A stretch of DNA of 64,000 nt from assembly GCF_013359735.1 (NCBI RefSeq), contig NZ_JABFMX010000020.1, forward strand, positions 1 through 64,000. Reading direction: 5' to 3'. Every line of letters begins with the position of its first letter. Positions within the stretch are counted from its first letter, which is position 1. A model generated the notes under the pieces. That model did not search any database, was not told the DNA's origin, and saw nothing but the letters and a program-made list of their open reading frames with translations. Positions 25,091 through 33,493 of the stretch are shown here, piece by piece. This DNA comes from Arthrobacter sp. C9C5 (GTDB lineage Bacteria > Actinomycetota > Actinomycetes > Actinomycetales > Micrococcaceae). Position numbers and translations under genes: made by a program.

Positions 25091-26232
25091 CCGACGCCGT
25101 GACCGATGCCGTGATCATCGGCGGCGGCCCGGTGGGGCTGTTCATGGCTAGCCTGCTGCTGCAGCGGGGGCTGCAGGTCACGGTGCTCGAACAGCGGACC
25201 GGGCCGGAACCGCACTCGCGGGCCATTGGTATCCATCCGCCGGCCCTGGAGGCCCTGCGGCAAGTCGGCGTGGATCAGGAGCTCGTCCGCCGGGGCGTCC
25301 CGATCCGGCGCGGCATTGCCCTCAACTGCGGCACCAGGCTGGCCGAGATGTCCTTCGCCCGGGTGTCCGAGCGGTTCCCATTCGTGCTCTCCCTGCCGCA
25401 GGGCCGCACTGAGGCTGTGCTGGAGAAGCGGCTGCAGGAGCTCGACCCGGACGCGCTGCGCCGCGGCGTGCGGGTGGACGGGCTGCACGACGACGGCCGG
25501 CAGGTCACGGTGCAGGCCTGCCGGGGCGGACGGGCGGTCAGCTTCGCGGCTCCCCTTGTGATCGCCGCGGATGGGGTCCGCTCCGCGGCCCGGGCCGCGC
25601 TCGGCGTGCCCCTGCGGCGCAGGGACTACCCGGACCGCTACCTCATGGGCGACTTCGTCGACGGCACCGGACTTGGTCCCGATGCGGCACTGTTCCTGGC
25701 CAGCGGCGGGATCGTCGAGTCGTTCCCGCTGCCGGGGAAGCTCCGCCGCTGGGTGGTTCGCCTGGGTCCGGCCGCGGCCGGGAGCGCGGCCGACGCCGCG
25801 TGGCTGGCACGGGAGGTCCGGCGACGGACGGGCGTCGACGTCGACCCCGGCAGCAACAGCATGCTCAGCGGCTTCGGCGTGCGTTCCCGGCTGGCCCGCC
25901 GGATGGTGGCGGGCCGCTGCATTCTGATCGGGGACGCGGCACACGAGATCAGCCCGATCGGAGGTCAGGGCATGAGCCTGGGCTGGCTCGACGCGCTGGC
26001 GCTGGCGCCCCTCGTGCCGGCGCTCGTGGCCGGCACCCGCACCGGCCTGCCGGCGTTCGAACGGCACCGGATGCGCCAGGCCGCGAGGGCGGCGCGGCAG
26101 TCGGAGATCAACATGGCGCTGGGCCGGCCGCTCCGCGAAGGACCGCTGGCCGCACGCAACAGTGTCTTAGCCGCCGCGGCGGCCGTCCCGGCCGTCAACA
26201 GCTTCGTGGCCCGCCGGTTCACCATGCAGTAG
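25087..26232 (+). CDS. FAD-dependent aromatic hydroxylase
   Basis: 381-residue class A flavoprotein monooxygenase. Visible motifs: N-terminal VIIGGGPVGLFMA (GxGxxG for FAD), the DG motif VIAADGVRSAAR and the GD motif CILIGDAAHEISPIGGQGMSLG. ATG 25087 overlaps the methyltransferase stop. In SrsC-like pathways such an enzyme hydroxylates the alkylresorcinol ring toward a quinone; that role is proposed here from gene order only. The downstream SnoaL-like gene is convergent, so the operon ends with this gene. Confidence 0.9.
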   Translation: MTDAVTDAVIIGGGPVGLFMASLLLQRGLQVTVLEQRTGPEPHSRAIGIHPPALEALRQVGVDQELVRRGVPIRRGIALNCGTRLAEMSFARVSERFPFVLSLPQGRTEAVLEKRLQELDPDALRRGVRVDGLHDDGRQVTVQACRGGRAVSFAAPLVIAADGVRSAARAALGVPLRRRDYPDRYLMGDFVDGTGLGPDAALFLASGGIVESFPLPGKLRRWVVRLGPAAAGSAADAAWLAREVRRRTGVDVDPGSNSMLSGFGVRSRLARRMVAGRCILIGDAAHEISPIGGQGMSLGWLDALALAPLVPALVAGTRTGLPAFERHRMRQAARAARQSEINMALGRPLREGPLAARNSVLAAAAAVPAVNSFVARRFTMQ

Positions 26233-26247
26233 CCGGGGCGGGAGCCC

Positions 26248-26652
26248 TCAGCGCGGCGTGTAGTAGCAGTCGTAGCTGTGCTGGCTGATGATCCGGCCGT
26301 CGCGCACCTCGAACACCGAGGCGGTCCGGGCCCGGATTTCGTCGCCCTTGTCCCAATGGGGCAGATTCATCAGCACCGTCGCGGACCACTCGGCCTCGAG
26401 GACCACCCGGCCGCCCTCGCAGGTGCTGCGCCGGACTTCGAAGCGCTGCCCGGAAACGATTTCGCCGCTGTGCTCGGCACCGTCGAGGACCTGGTCCCGG
26501 TTGCGGGTGGATCCCCCGGGAGCGAGCAGGTGCGGTGCCTCGGTCAGGACGTAGTCTTCGGCCAGGAAGGGCCCGAGCGCCGCCGCGCCGCCTCCGGCTT
26601 CAATGGCCCGGAGCAGGCCGAGCACGCAGTCCAGGGGTGTCGGTGAAGTCAT
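26248..26652 (-). CDS. SnoaL-like / NTF2-fold protein
   Basis: 134 residues with the cone-shaped NTF2 fold pattern: DCVLGLLRAIEAGGGAAALG, FLAEDYVLTEAPHL, VLEAEWSATV, ARTASVFEVRDGRIISQHSYDCY. SnoaL relatives include polyketide cyclases and isomerases but most have no assigned reaction. ATG 26652 is six bases after TAGTCT on the minus strand, hence leaderless. It converges on the FAD hydroxylase with a 15-base gap; whether it belongs to that pathway is uncertain. Confidence 0.8.
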   Translation of the reverse strand: MTSPTPLDCVLGLLRAIEAGGGAAALGPFLAEDYVLTEAPHLLAPGGSTRNRDQVLDGAEHSGEIVSGQRFEVRRSTCEGGRVVLEAEWSATVLMNLPHWDKGDEIRARTASVFEVRDGRIISQHSYDCYYTPR

Positions 26653-26658
26653 GGACCG

Positions 26659-26712
26659 AGACTAGCCGAACTGCGCCTCGGGCGTGCCCGCCGCGGTGCC
26701 GCGGCCTAGACT
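26659..26712. promoter_or_regulatory. divergent leaderless promoters, SnoaL-like gene and lipoprotein
   Basis: TAGTCT on the minus strand (26664-26659) and TAGACT on the plus strand (26707-26712) each lie exactly six bases before their ATG within a 66-base divergent gap. Confidence 0.5.
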
Positions 26713-26718
26713 GACCGC

Positions 26719-27690
26719 ATGGGCAGCCTTCCCTCGACGCTCAGGCGGTCCGCCGCAGTGCTGGTCCTGCTGGCGGCGGCAGCGTGCAGCGCGGGCACAG
26801 GCCCGGCAGTAACCGGCAGCGGAGCGACGCCGGCCGCTTCCGGAAGCGGACCGCTGACCGCGGAGATCAGCCAGTTCCGCGACAACTACAGCAAGCAGAT
26901 CATTGAGATCCAGCTGACCAACACCACCGGCGAGGCGGTCACCGTGCTCGCAGCCGGGCTGCGGAGTCCGCTTTTTGCTAACGAAATCAACTGGACATCG
27001 GCGCCAGCAGGGACGGAGCTGCCGCCCGGCCAGACAAAGAGCCTGCCGACCCGGTTGCCGGGCGCCGTCTGCCCAAATCCGGCGCCGCAACCCGGCGAAG
27101 CTTCGCAACCCGGCCAGCCCGCGCCGTACGGTTCAGAACCTGCAGAGCCGGGCGCCGTCGTCGAGGTCCGGGTGACGCCCGCCGCCGGAACGCCGGAAAG
27201 GACGCTCACCGCAACAGCGGCCGATCCCTTCGGAGTCCTGCCTCGGAACAACGCCGAAATGTGCGTTGCCCAGGCCGCCGTCGCGGTGGCCGGCTTCCGG
27301 CTCAGCCCCCGCCTCGAGGTCTCCGCAGACGCCCGATCTGCCGTCCTGCGCCTGGTCATCACGCCGCGAAACCCGGCCGGAGCTGGTGGTGGCAGCAGCG
27401 GGACCCTGACGATCGACAGCATCGGCGGGACCACCTTGCTGGAAGAAGACACGAGTGCGCCCTGGCCCAGCGGCCTCCGGGTGGACGCGGCCGGGCCGGT
27501 GCACGAAGTGCGGCTCGGCATCCGCCCGGCCCGGTGCGACCCGCACGCCGTGGCGGAGGACAAGGTGGGGACGCTGATCCCGCTGCAGGTCACCGTCGGC
27601 GGCCGGGAGGGGACCCTGAAGATCGACGCCGGGGCACAACTGCGGGGACGCATTTACGATTTCGTCACGTCAGCGTGCGGTCGCCAGTAG
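26719..27690 (+). CDS. putative lipoprotein
   Basis: 323-residue predicted lipoprotein with signal LVLLAAAAC (Cys23). The mature protein looks like a beta-rich extracytoplasmic domain with TAEISQFRDNYSKQIIEIQL, and a C-terminal part with ARCDPHAVAEDKVGTLIPL and SACGRQ; four Cys may form disulfides. Function unknown. ATG 26719 is six bases after TAGACT. Its TAG stop (27688-27690) is also the first half of the -10 box of the next gene, def. Confidence 0.8.
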   Translation: MGSLPSTLRRSAAVLVLLAAAACSAGTGPAVTGSGATPAASGSGPLTAEISQFRDNYSKQIIEIQLTNTTGEAVTVLAAGLRSPLFANEINWTSAPAGTELPPGQTKSLPTRLPGAVCPNPAPQPGEASQPGQPAPYGSEPAEPGAVVEVRVTPAAGTPERTLTATAADPFGVLPRNNAEMCVAQAAVAVAGFRLSPRLEVSADARSAVLRLVITPRNPAGAGGGSSGTLTIDSIGGTTLLEEDTSAPWPSGLRVDAAGPVHEVRLGIRPARCDPHAVAEDKVGTLIPLQVTVGGREGTLKIDAGAQLRGRIYDFVTSACGRQ

Positions 27691-27693
27691 TCT
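27688..27693 (+). promoter_or_regulatory. -10 box of def, overlapping an upstream stop codon
   Basis: TAGTCT with six bases to ATG 27700; its TAG is the stop codon of the preceding lipoprotein gene. Confidence 0.45.
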
Positions 27694-27699
27694 GTTCCC

Positions 27700-28395
27700 A
27701 TGTCTTCAGACACGACGAACGACGCAAACACGAACGCCCCCACCGCCGAGATCAGCACCGAGAGGATCCGGGAGACTGTCGAGGAGATCCTGAACGCGGG
27801 CGTGCTTCCGCCGATCGTCCAGGTGGGCCACCCGGTCCTCCGGCAGCAGGCGGTGCCCTTCACCGGCCAGCTGGACGACGCCGAACTCAGCCGGCTGATC
27901 GACCTGATGCGCAGGGTCATGCACAAGGCACCGGGTGTGGGGCTCGCCGCGCCGCAGCTGGGAATCCCCCTGCAGATTGCCGTCCTGGAGGACCGGTTCG
28001 ACGTCGACCCGGAGGTAGCGGCGGCCCGGGGCCGGGAGCCCCTGCCGTTCTTCGCCATGCTCAACCCGAGCTACGTGCCGCTGGGCTCGGCCAAGAAGGC
28101 CTTCTACGAGGGCTGTCTGTCACTGAACGGATTGCAGGCGGCAGTGCTGCGGCCTGAATCGGTGCGGTTGGACTTCACTGCGGTGGACGGCACAGCGCAA
28201 CAGCGGGACTTCACCGGCTGGCAGGCCCGCATTGTCCAGCACGAGACTGACCATCTGCACGGGATCATCTATCTGGACCGGGCCGAGCTGCGCTCCCTGA
28301 GCAGCAACGCCGAATACGCCGCCCGCTGGGCACAGCCGGACATCGAACACGCCCGGCAGGAACTGGGGTTCCTGCCGGACGAGCCTGCCGGTTAG
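27700..28395 (+). CDS. def: peptide deformylase
   Basis: Removes the formyl group from nascent protein N-termini. 231 residues, longer than E. coli Def because of an N-terminal extension of about 35 residues and an acidic insert before the second motif. All three motifs are present: GVGLAAPQLG (79-88), EGCLS (metal Cys139) and QHETDHLHG (metal His181 and His185, catalytic Glu182). ATG 27700 is placed by a TAGTCT box six bases upstream (leaderless). Convergent with the S9 peptidase gene at 28405, nine bases away. Confidence 0.95.
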   Translation: MSSDTTNDANTNAPTAEISTERIRETVEEILNAGVLPPIVQVGHPVLRQQAVPFTGQLDDAELSRLIDLMRRVMHKAPGVGLAAPQLGIPLQIAVLEDRFDVDPEVAAARGREPLPFFAMLNPSYVPLGSAKKAFYEGCLSLNGLQAAVLRPESVRLDFTAVDGTAQQRDFTGWQARIVQHETDHLHGIIYLDRAELRSLSSNAEYAARWAQPDIEHARQELGFLPDEPAG

Positions 28396-28404
28396 GCCGC
28401 GGAG

Positions 28405-30483
28405 CTATCCCGCCGAGCTGTCGGCTGCGTTGTTCGCCGTGCCGCCCGCCGGGGCGGGATTGGCGGCCGTCGGAAGATGCCGTGACCACCACTGCAGGAT
28501 CTGCTCGAATCGCTGCCGGCGGTGATGCGGTGTTCCGGACCGGGACAGTTCGTGGTTCTCGCCCGGGAAGACCAGGAAGGCAGCCTCCACGCCCCGCTGC
28601 TTGAGGGCCGTGAAGTAGCGCTGGCCCTGCTCCACCGGGCAGCGAAGGTCATCCTCGCTGTGGATGACCAGGGTGGGAGTGCGCACCTGCTCCACTCGGG
28701 CCATCGGGCTTTGCGCCGCCATTTGTTCCGCCGTGCGGCCGGTGTACTCGCCGCCGAAGAACCAGCCGATGTCCGAGGATCCCGTGAAGCTCACCGGATC
28801 GAGGAAGCCGCGCTCCACGATGGAGGCTTTGAAGCGGTGGTCGTGGCTGATGGTCCAGGCCGTCAGGTAGCCGCCGTAGGATCCGCCCATGATGCCGAGG
28901 GCCGCGGCGTCGAGTTCCTCGAACTTCTGCAGCGCCCCGTCCAGGAAGGCCAGGACGTCCTGCATGTCGACGGTGCCCATCCGCTCCTTGATGGAGCGGC
29001 CGTGGGCTTGGCCGTAGCCGGCCGAGCCGCGCGGATTGCACATCAGGACGGCGTACCCGGCCGCCGCGTAGACCTGGGCCTCATCGAAGAGCGCCCCGGT
29101 GAACTGGGCGAACGGGCCGCCGTGGATGTTGAGCAGCACCGGGTGCGGTCCGTCGCCCGCTGGCCGGACCAGCCAGCCGTGCACCGGGTAGCCGTCCCCG
29201 GACGCGAAGGTGAGCTCCTGCGGGGCGATTATTCCGGCTGCATCACGCAGCGGCGCCGAGAAGTTGCTCAGGACCCGGAGCCGGCCGCCCTCGAGGACTG
29301 CCACGTCACCGGCGGTTTCCGCATCGGCGAAGCTCAGGACCAGCGTTCCCCCGCCGTCGGCCGCGCCGCTAACCACGCGGTCGCCATCGAGCAGCACGCC
29401 GCGTTGCCCGGTGGGGCCGAACTCCAATAGTTGTACGGTGCCGCGTGCGTTATTCAGGACCAGGGCGCCGTCTGCGCCGCGCGGCTCAATCCCGCCGCCG
29501 CTCAGATCCGTGGTCTCCGGATCGCTGAGCAGGACAGCGTCCCCGCCGCCGGCCGGCAGGACGTAAAGCGCCGTGTTGCGGGCCACGAAGTCCCTACCCT
29601 CGACGCCGAGGTCCTGCGCCGAGAAGTACAGCCATAGGCCGTCCCGGCTCTGCCGGACGGCGGTGACGGAGAGCCGCCCGGTGTTGCCGAGTGGCACGGA
29701 CTCGGGGCCCTCTCCCCCGGCTTCGGGATCAACCGGAATCCGGTAAATGCCGCTCACCAGGTCCTCGTCGCTGCCCTCGTGCAGGGCGGCGGTGAAGTAC
29801 ACGGCTTCGCCGTCGGCGCTGTAGCTGGCACCGTTGTGGTCCGTCGCGGCTGTGGTGAGCTGACGCGCCTCCGGCAGACCTGCGGCAGCCGTGCCACCTT
29901 CTGCGGCCTTGGCGGCCTTGAGTGCCCGGCCGGCCGGAGCCACCCTCGGTTCCTCCTCCAGGTCCGGGACCGCGATCACGAAGAGCTGCAGGGGTTTATC
30001 CGCCGTGTAGCCGACGCCATTCATCCGGTACTGGTAATCCGTGATCAGCCGGGCATCCTCGCCGCCAGCGGAGACACCGTCGACCGTGCCGTAGCGGCCG
30101 TCCTCGGGTGTCCTGGCGCTGAAGACGATGCTGCGCGAATCCGGGGACCAGGTGAAGGCGCTGACGCCCAGCGGCGCATCCGTCAGCACCACGGGCTCGC
30201 CGCCCGAGGCCTCGACCACGTGCAGCTGCGGTTTGCCGCCGGCCTCGGCGCGGAGGAACCCCAGCACCTGGCCGTCCGGGGAAAAATCCGGTGCGGTGTC
30301 ACGGAAGCCGCGGGTCAGCCGGCGCGGTCGCAGTGCCGGATCCACCGGCACGTTCCACAACTGGCCCACGTAGGCGTCGGCGTCGAAATCGGGGCGGACC
30401 ACGGCCACGACGGCACGGGAGCCGTCAGGGTGCACGGCGGGAGCCGAAACGGACTTGAGCAGGGGAAGATGTTCGGATTTCAC
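28405..30483 (-). CDS. S9 family (prolyl oligopeptidase-type) serine peptidase
   Basis: 692-residue cytoplasmic peptidase of the acylaminoacyl-peptidase/DPP type. An N-terminal beta-propeller (about 1-420, with TWSPDSRSIVFSART and similar blades) precedes an alpha/beta-hydrolase domain whose triad is visible: Ser in IMGGSYGGYLTAW, Asp in HSEDDLRCP and His in GENHELSRSG. Start GTG 30483 is chosen: TAGGCT lies seven bases upstream on the minus strand and the protein begins VKSEHLPLLKSV; the ATG 45 bases earlier would precede the promoter. Confidence 0.92.
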   Translation of the reverse strand: MKSEHLPLLKSVSAPAVHPDGSRAVVAVVRPDFDADAYVGQLWNVPVDPALRPRRLTRGFRDTAPDFSPDGQVLGFLRAEAGGKPQLHVVEASGGEPVVLTDAPLGVSAFTWSPDSRSIVFSARTPEDGRYGTVDGVSAGGEDARLITDYQYRMNGVGYTADKPLQLFVIAVPDLEEEPRVAPAGRALKAAKAAEGGTAAAGLPEARQLTTAATDHNGASYSADGEAVYFTAALHEGSDEDLVSGIYRIPVDPEAGGEGPESVPLGNTGRLSVTAVRQSRDGLWLYFSAQDLGVEGRDFVARNTALYVLPAGGGDAVLLSDPETTDLSGGGIEPRGADGALVLNNARGTVQLLEFGPTGQRGVLLDGDRVVSGAADGGGTLVLSFADAETAGDVAVLEGGRLRVLSNFSAPLRDAAGIIAPQELTFASGDGYPVHGWLVRPAGDGPHPVLLNIHGGPFAQFTGALFDEAQVYAAAGYAVLMCNPRGSAGYGQAHGRSIKERMGTVDMQDVLAFLDGALQKFEELDAAALGIMGGSYGGYLTAWTISHDHRFKASIVERGFLDPVSFTGSSDIGWFFGGEYTGRTAEQMAAQSPMARVEQVRTPTLVIHSEDDLRCPVEQGQRYFTALKQRGVEAAFLVFPGENHELSRSGTPHHRRQRFEQILQWWSRHLPTAANPAPAGGTANNAADSSAG

Positions 30484-30593
30484 GAGTGCGAGCCTAACCG
30501 CTGGCGCCCGTGAGGTGAAATACCTCACATCGGAACGGCGCTGCCCGGAGTCCGCGGCGGGTGCCGGAGCGCGCCGGCCCTACGATTGACTCT

Positions 30594-31463
30594 ATGCCCG
30601 CCGCTTCCCTCGCCGCCCTCGTGTGTCCCGTGTGCCGGAGCCCGTTCACGGCAGGCAGTGGCGGACGCTCCCTGATCTGCCCCGCCGGGCACAGTTTCGA
30701 CGCCGCCAAGCAGGGATACTTCAACTTCCTGACCGGCAAGGGCACCGTCTTCGAAGCGGACTCCGCGGCGATGGTCGCGGCCCGCTTCGACTTTCTGTCC
30801 GCCGGCCACTACCGCCCCCTGGCCGGGGCCGTCGCCGAACTTGCCGCCCCTTTCCTCGCCGAAGCTGGGTCCACGGTGCTGGACTCCGGCACCGGCACCG
30901 GGCACTACCTTCGCGCCCTGCTGGACCGCGTCCCGGCTGCGGCCGTCGGCATCGACATCTCAAAATTCGCGCTTCGCCGGGCGGCGCGGCTGAACCCGGA
31001 GGCGGTCAATCTCGTCGGCGACGTGTGGCAGCCGCTCCCTGTAGGTGACGACGCCGTCGACGTCGTCACCGTGGTCTTCGCGCCGCGCAACGCGGCTGAG
31101 TTTGCCCGGGTGCTCCGGCCCGGCGGCCGGCTGATCGTGGTGACACCCCGGCCCGGGCACCTGGCCGAGATCGCCGGACAGACCGGCATGCTAGGAATCG
31201 AGCCGGCCAAGGAGGAGCGCCTCGCGGCGACACTCGCCGGGCATTTCCGCGCGCACGAGGGGCGGGACCTGGACCTCGACCTGCGCCTGGCGCCCGCCGA
31301 CGTCGCCAACCTGGCCCTGATGGGACCCGGCGGGCACCACCTGGACCCTGCCGCCCTGGCCGCCAGGGTGGCAGGACTGCCGCCCCGGACCGCGGTCTCC
31401 GCCCGTTTCCGGATCAGCGTCTTCGAACCGCTGGGGTCTCCGCAACAGGCCGGTAAACGATAA
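30594..31463 (+). CDS. 23S rRNA (guanine-N1) methyltransferase, RlmA-like
   Basis: 289 residues. An N-terminal zinc finger (CPVCRSPF then CPAGHSFD) and QGYFNFL are the hallmark of RlmA(I)/RlmA(II), followed by a SAM-binding domain with VLDSGTGTGHYLRALL and GIDISKFALRRAARL, and VVFAPRNAAEFARVLRPGG. RlmA enzymes methylate G745 or G748 of 23S rRNA; G748 methylation (TlrB type, in Gram-positives) affects tylosin binding. Which site is used cannot be read. ATG 30594 is seven bases after TACGAT (30581-30586). Confidence 0.88.
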   Translation: MPAASLAALVCPVCRSPFTAGSGGRSLICPAGHSFDAAKQGYFNFLTGKGTVFEADSAAMVAARFDFLSAGHYRPLAGAVAELAAPFLAEAGSTVLDSGTGTGHYLRALLDRVPAAAVGIDISKFALRRAARLNPEAVNLVGDVWQPLPVGDDAVDVVTVVFAPRNAAEFARVLRPGGRLIVVTPRPGHLAEIAGQTGMLGIEPAKEERLAATLAGHFRAHEGRDLDLDLRLAPADVANLALMGPGGHHLDPAALAARVAGLPPRTAVSARFRISVFEPLGSPQQAGKR

Positions 31464-31585
31464 CGACTTGGCCACGTTCCCGGGCTGATCCTGGCACTCT
31501 GCCCCCGTCCTTGCCGTCCGGCTTAGGATGGAACCACGTTACGGAGGGTCTGCGCCTGCAGGCCCGGCTGCGTGGCTAAGGGGGA

Positions 31586-32074
31586 ATGATGTTCGACTGG
31601 CTGGCCGAAAACTGGTGGGCGTTGTGGCTCACGGTCTTCCTGGTGTTTGCCGTGGTGGAGATGCTCACCCTCGACCTGTTCTTCATCATGCTCGGCGGCG
31701 GTGCCCTGGCCGGGCTGGTCGCCGCCTTCGCCGGCGCAGACTTCTGGCTCCAGATCGTAGTCTTCAGCGTCGTCTCGCTGCTCATGATCGGCTTCGTGAG
31801 GCCGGTGGCGCTCAAGCACCTGCGCAGCAGCCCGGCCGACCAGCGGAGCAACGTCGAACGCCTGATCGGCGAATCCGCGCTCGTCATGGAACCCGTGAGC
31901 GCCAACGGCGGCCTGGTCAAGATCGGCGGCGACATCTGGAGCGCCCGCTCGGAGTCCGGCGTGCTGGCTCCCGGGCAGCACGCCGTCGTCAGGGCCATCG
32001 ACGGCGCCACCGCCGTCGTCGACCCGCAGCCGAACCCGCAAACGAACCCGCTGCCGGAGCCGGGGACGCAGTAG
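31586..32074 (+). CDS. NfeD family membrane protein
   Basis: 162 residues: two to three membrane helices (about 8-75, with FVLFAVVEMLTLDLFFI-like hydrophobic stretch and GGGALAGLVAAF), then an OB-fold NfeD C-terminal domain (LIGESALVMEPVSANGG, GDIWSARSES, VRAIDGATAVV) and a Pro-rich tail. NfeD proteins pair with stomatin/SPFH proteins in membrane microdomains, and such a gene follows directly. Adjacent ATGs at 31586 and 31589 after AAGGGGG; the second has the better spacing. TAGGAT at 31525-31530 is a candidate -10. Confidence 0.88.
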   Translation: MMFDWLAENWWALWLTVFLVFAVVEMLTLDLFFIMLGGGALAGLVAAFAGADFWLQIVVFSVVSLLMIGFVRPVALKHLRSSPADQRSNVERLIGESALVMEPVSANGGLVKIGGDIWSARSESGVLAPGQHAVVRAIDGATAVVDPQPNPQTNPLPEPGTQ

Positions 32075-32197
32075 GGCCGCGCCAGTTCCGGCCGCCCCTC
32101 GGGGCACAGTCTTCCTGTTGCCGCCACCGGCCGCAGGATCAGCGGCAGCCGGACTGCCGCGATCAGCAAAACCACATAACTGGGGAAAAGGTGATGT

Positions 32198-33169
32198 ATG
32201 GATATCGCAGTCGCAATAGTGCTGCTGGTACTCGTTGCGTTCGTAATAATCGTGCTGGTGCGCTCGGTGCGGATTGTCCCGCAAGCGCGCGCCGGCGTCG
32301 TGGAGCGCCTGGGCAAGTACCAGCGGACGTTGAACCCGGGCCTTACCATCCTGATTCCCTTCGTTGACCGGCTCCTGCCCCTCCTCGACCTGCGCGAACA
32401 GGTGGTGTCCTTCCCGCCGCAGCCGGTGATCACCGAGGACAACCTCGTGGTGTCCATCGATACCGTCGTCTACTTCCAGGTGACCGACGCGCGGGCCGCC
32501 ACCTACGAGATTGCCAACTACATTCAAGCCGTCGAGCAGCTCACCACCACCACATTGCGTAACGTGGTCGGCGGGCTGAACCTCGAAGAGGCGCTGACCT
32601 CGCGCGACCAGATCAACGGCCAGTTGCGCGGCGTCTTGGACGAAGCGACCGGACGCTGGGGCATCCGGGTCTCCCGGGTGGAGCTCAAGGCGATTGATCC
32701 GCCCCACTCCATCCAGGACTCGATGGAGAAGCAGATGCGCGCGGAGCGGGACCGTCGTGCCGCCATCCTCACCGCCGAAGGCACCAAGCAGTCCGCCATT
32801 CTTACAGCCGAGGGCCAGCGTCAGTCCTCGATCCTGAAGGCCGAAGGCGATGCCCAGGCAGCCATTCTGCGGGCCGACGGTGAGGCTCAGGCCATCCAGA
32901 AGGTCTTCGACGCCATCCACAAGGGCAACCCGGACCAGAAGCTCCTGGCCTACCAGTACCTGCAGACGCTGCCGAAGCTCGCCGAGGGAAGTTCCAACAA
33001 GCTGTGGATCATCCCCAGCGAGGTAGGCGAGGCGCTCAAGGGGATCGGCAGCGCCCTTGGCGGCACCAACCCCGACCCGCGCTCGGACGGGCCGTTCGGG
33101 ACCTCGGCTGCCTCTGCCGCAACGTCGACGGAGCCGACGACGGCCGCGGGTTCCGCGCCGGAGGCCTGA
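32198..33169 (+). CDS. SPFH domain / stomatin-like protein
   Basis: 323-residue membrane-anchored scaffold of the stomatin/QmcA group. One N-terminal helix (about 3-22), an SPFH/band-7 domain (VPQARAGVVERLGKY, QVVSFPPQPVITEDNLVVSIDT), then an Ala/Glu-rich coiled coil with repeated ILTAEG/ILKAEG units (about 195-230) and a low-complexity Ala/Ser/Thr tail. It forms oligomeric cages or microdomains with NfeD. ATG 32198 after GGGGAAAAGG; 123 bases after nfeD with no terminator between, so likely one operon. Confidence 0.92.
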   Translation: MDIAVAIVLLVLVAFVIIVLVRSVRIVPQARAGVVERLGKYQRTLNPGLTILIPFVDRLLPLLDLREQVVSFPPQPVITEDNLVVSIDTVVYFQVTDARAATYEIANYIQAVEQLTTTTLRNVVGGLNLEEALTSRDQINGQLRGVLDEATGRWGIRVSRVELKAIDPPHSIQDSMEKQMRAERDRRAAILTAEGTKQSAILTAEGQRQSSILKAEGDAQAAILRADGEAQAIQKVFDAIHKGNPDQKLLAYQYLQTLPKLAEGSSNKLWIIPSEVGEALKGIGSALGGTNPDPRSDGPFGTSAASAATSTEPTTAAGSAPEA

Positions 33170-33193
33170 TCGGGACGCTGCAACCGTAGGTAC

Positions 33194-33231
33194 AGGGGAG
33201 GCACCCGCTCCGGCGGGTGTCTCCCCTTTTT
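33194..33231 (+). terminator. terminator after the SPFH gene
   Basis: Stem AGGGGAGGCACCCGC / GCGGGTGTCTCCCCT (one G-U pair), loop TCCG, ending in a run of five T: a classic intrinsic terminator. Confidence 0.92.
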
Positions 33232-33289
33232 CCTGCCGCATTTTCGCTGTCGCTTCTCCCGGTCGCTTCTCCCCGACGCGCGTAACGGC

Positions 33290-33319
33290 TTTACCTGCGG
33301 CGCCGCTCCCGCGTATACT
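33290..33319 (+). promoter_or_regulatory. housekeeping-type promoter of rbpA
   Basis: TTTACC (33290-33295) and TATACT (33314-33319) are 18 bases apart, giving a 5' leader of about 170 bases before rbpA. Confidence 0.5.
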
Positions 33320-33349
33320 TGAGTATTTGTCCGGACGGTTCAGCCTGCC

Positions 33350-33375
33350 GGAACAATTACGCTTCGCGCGGCGTT
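33350..33375 (+). promoter_or_regulatory. sigma-R/SigH-type promoter of rbpA
   Basis: GGAAC (33350-33354), 18 bases, GTT (33373-33375). This matches the oxidative/thiol-stress sigma factor consensus exactly; rbpA is a known sigma-R target in Streptomyces. It lies about 115 bases upstream of the rbpA start. Confidence 0.55.
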
Positions 33376-33493
33376 ATAACTACTGACGATTTCTGCAGTA
33401 GGGAACGCCACGCAACAAGTAGTCCGGCGAGGTCCTGGTGGCCCCCGGCTAGCGCAGGGCCCGGCCCTGCGAACCGATCATAAGGGAGAAAAG

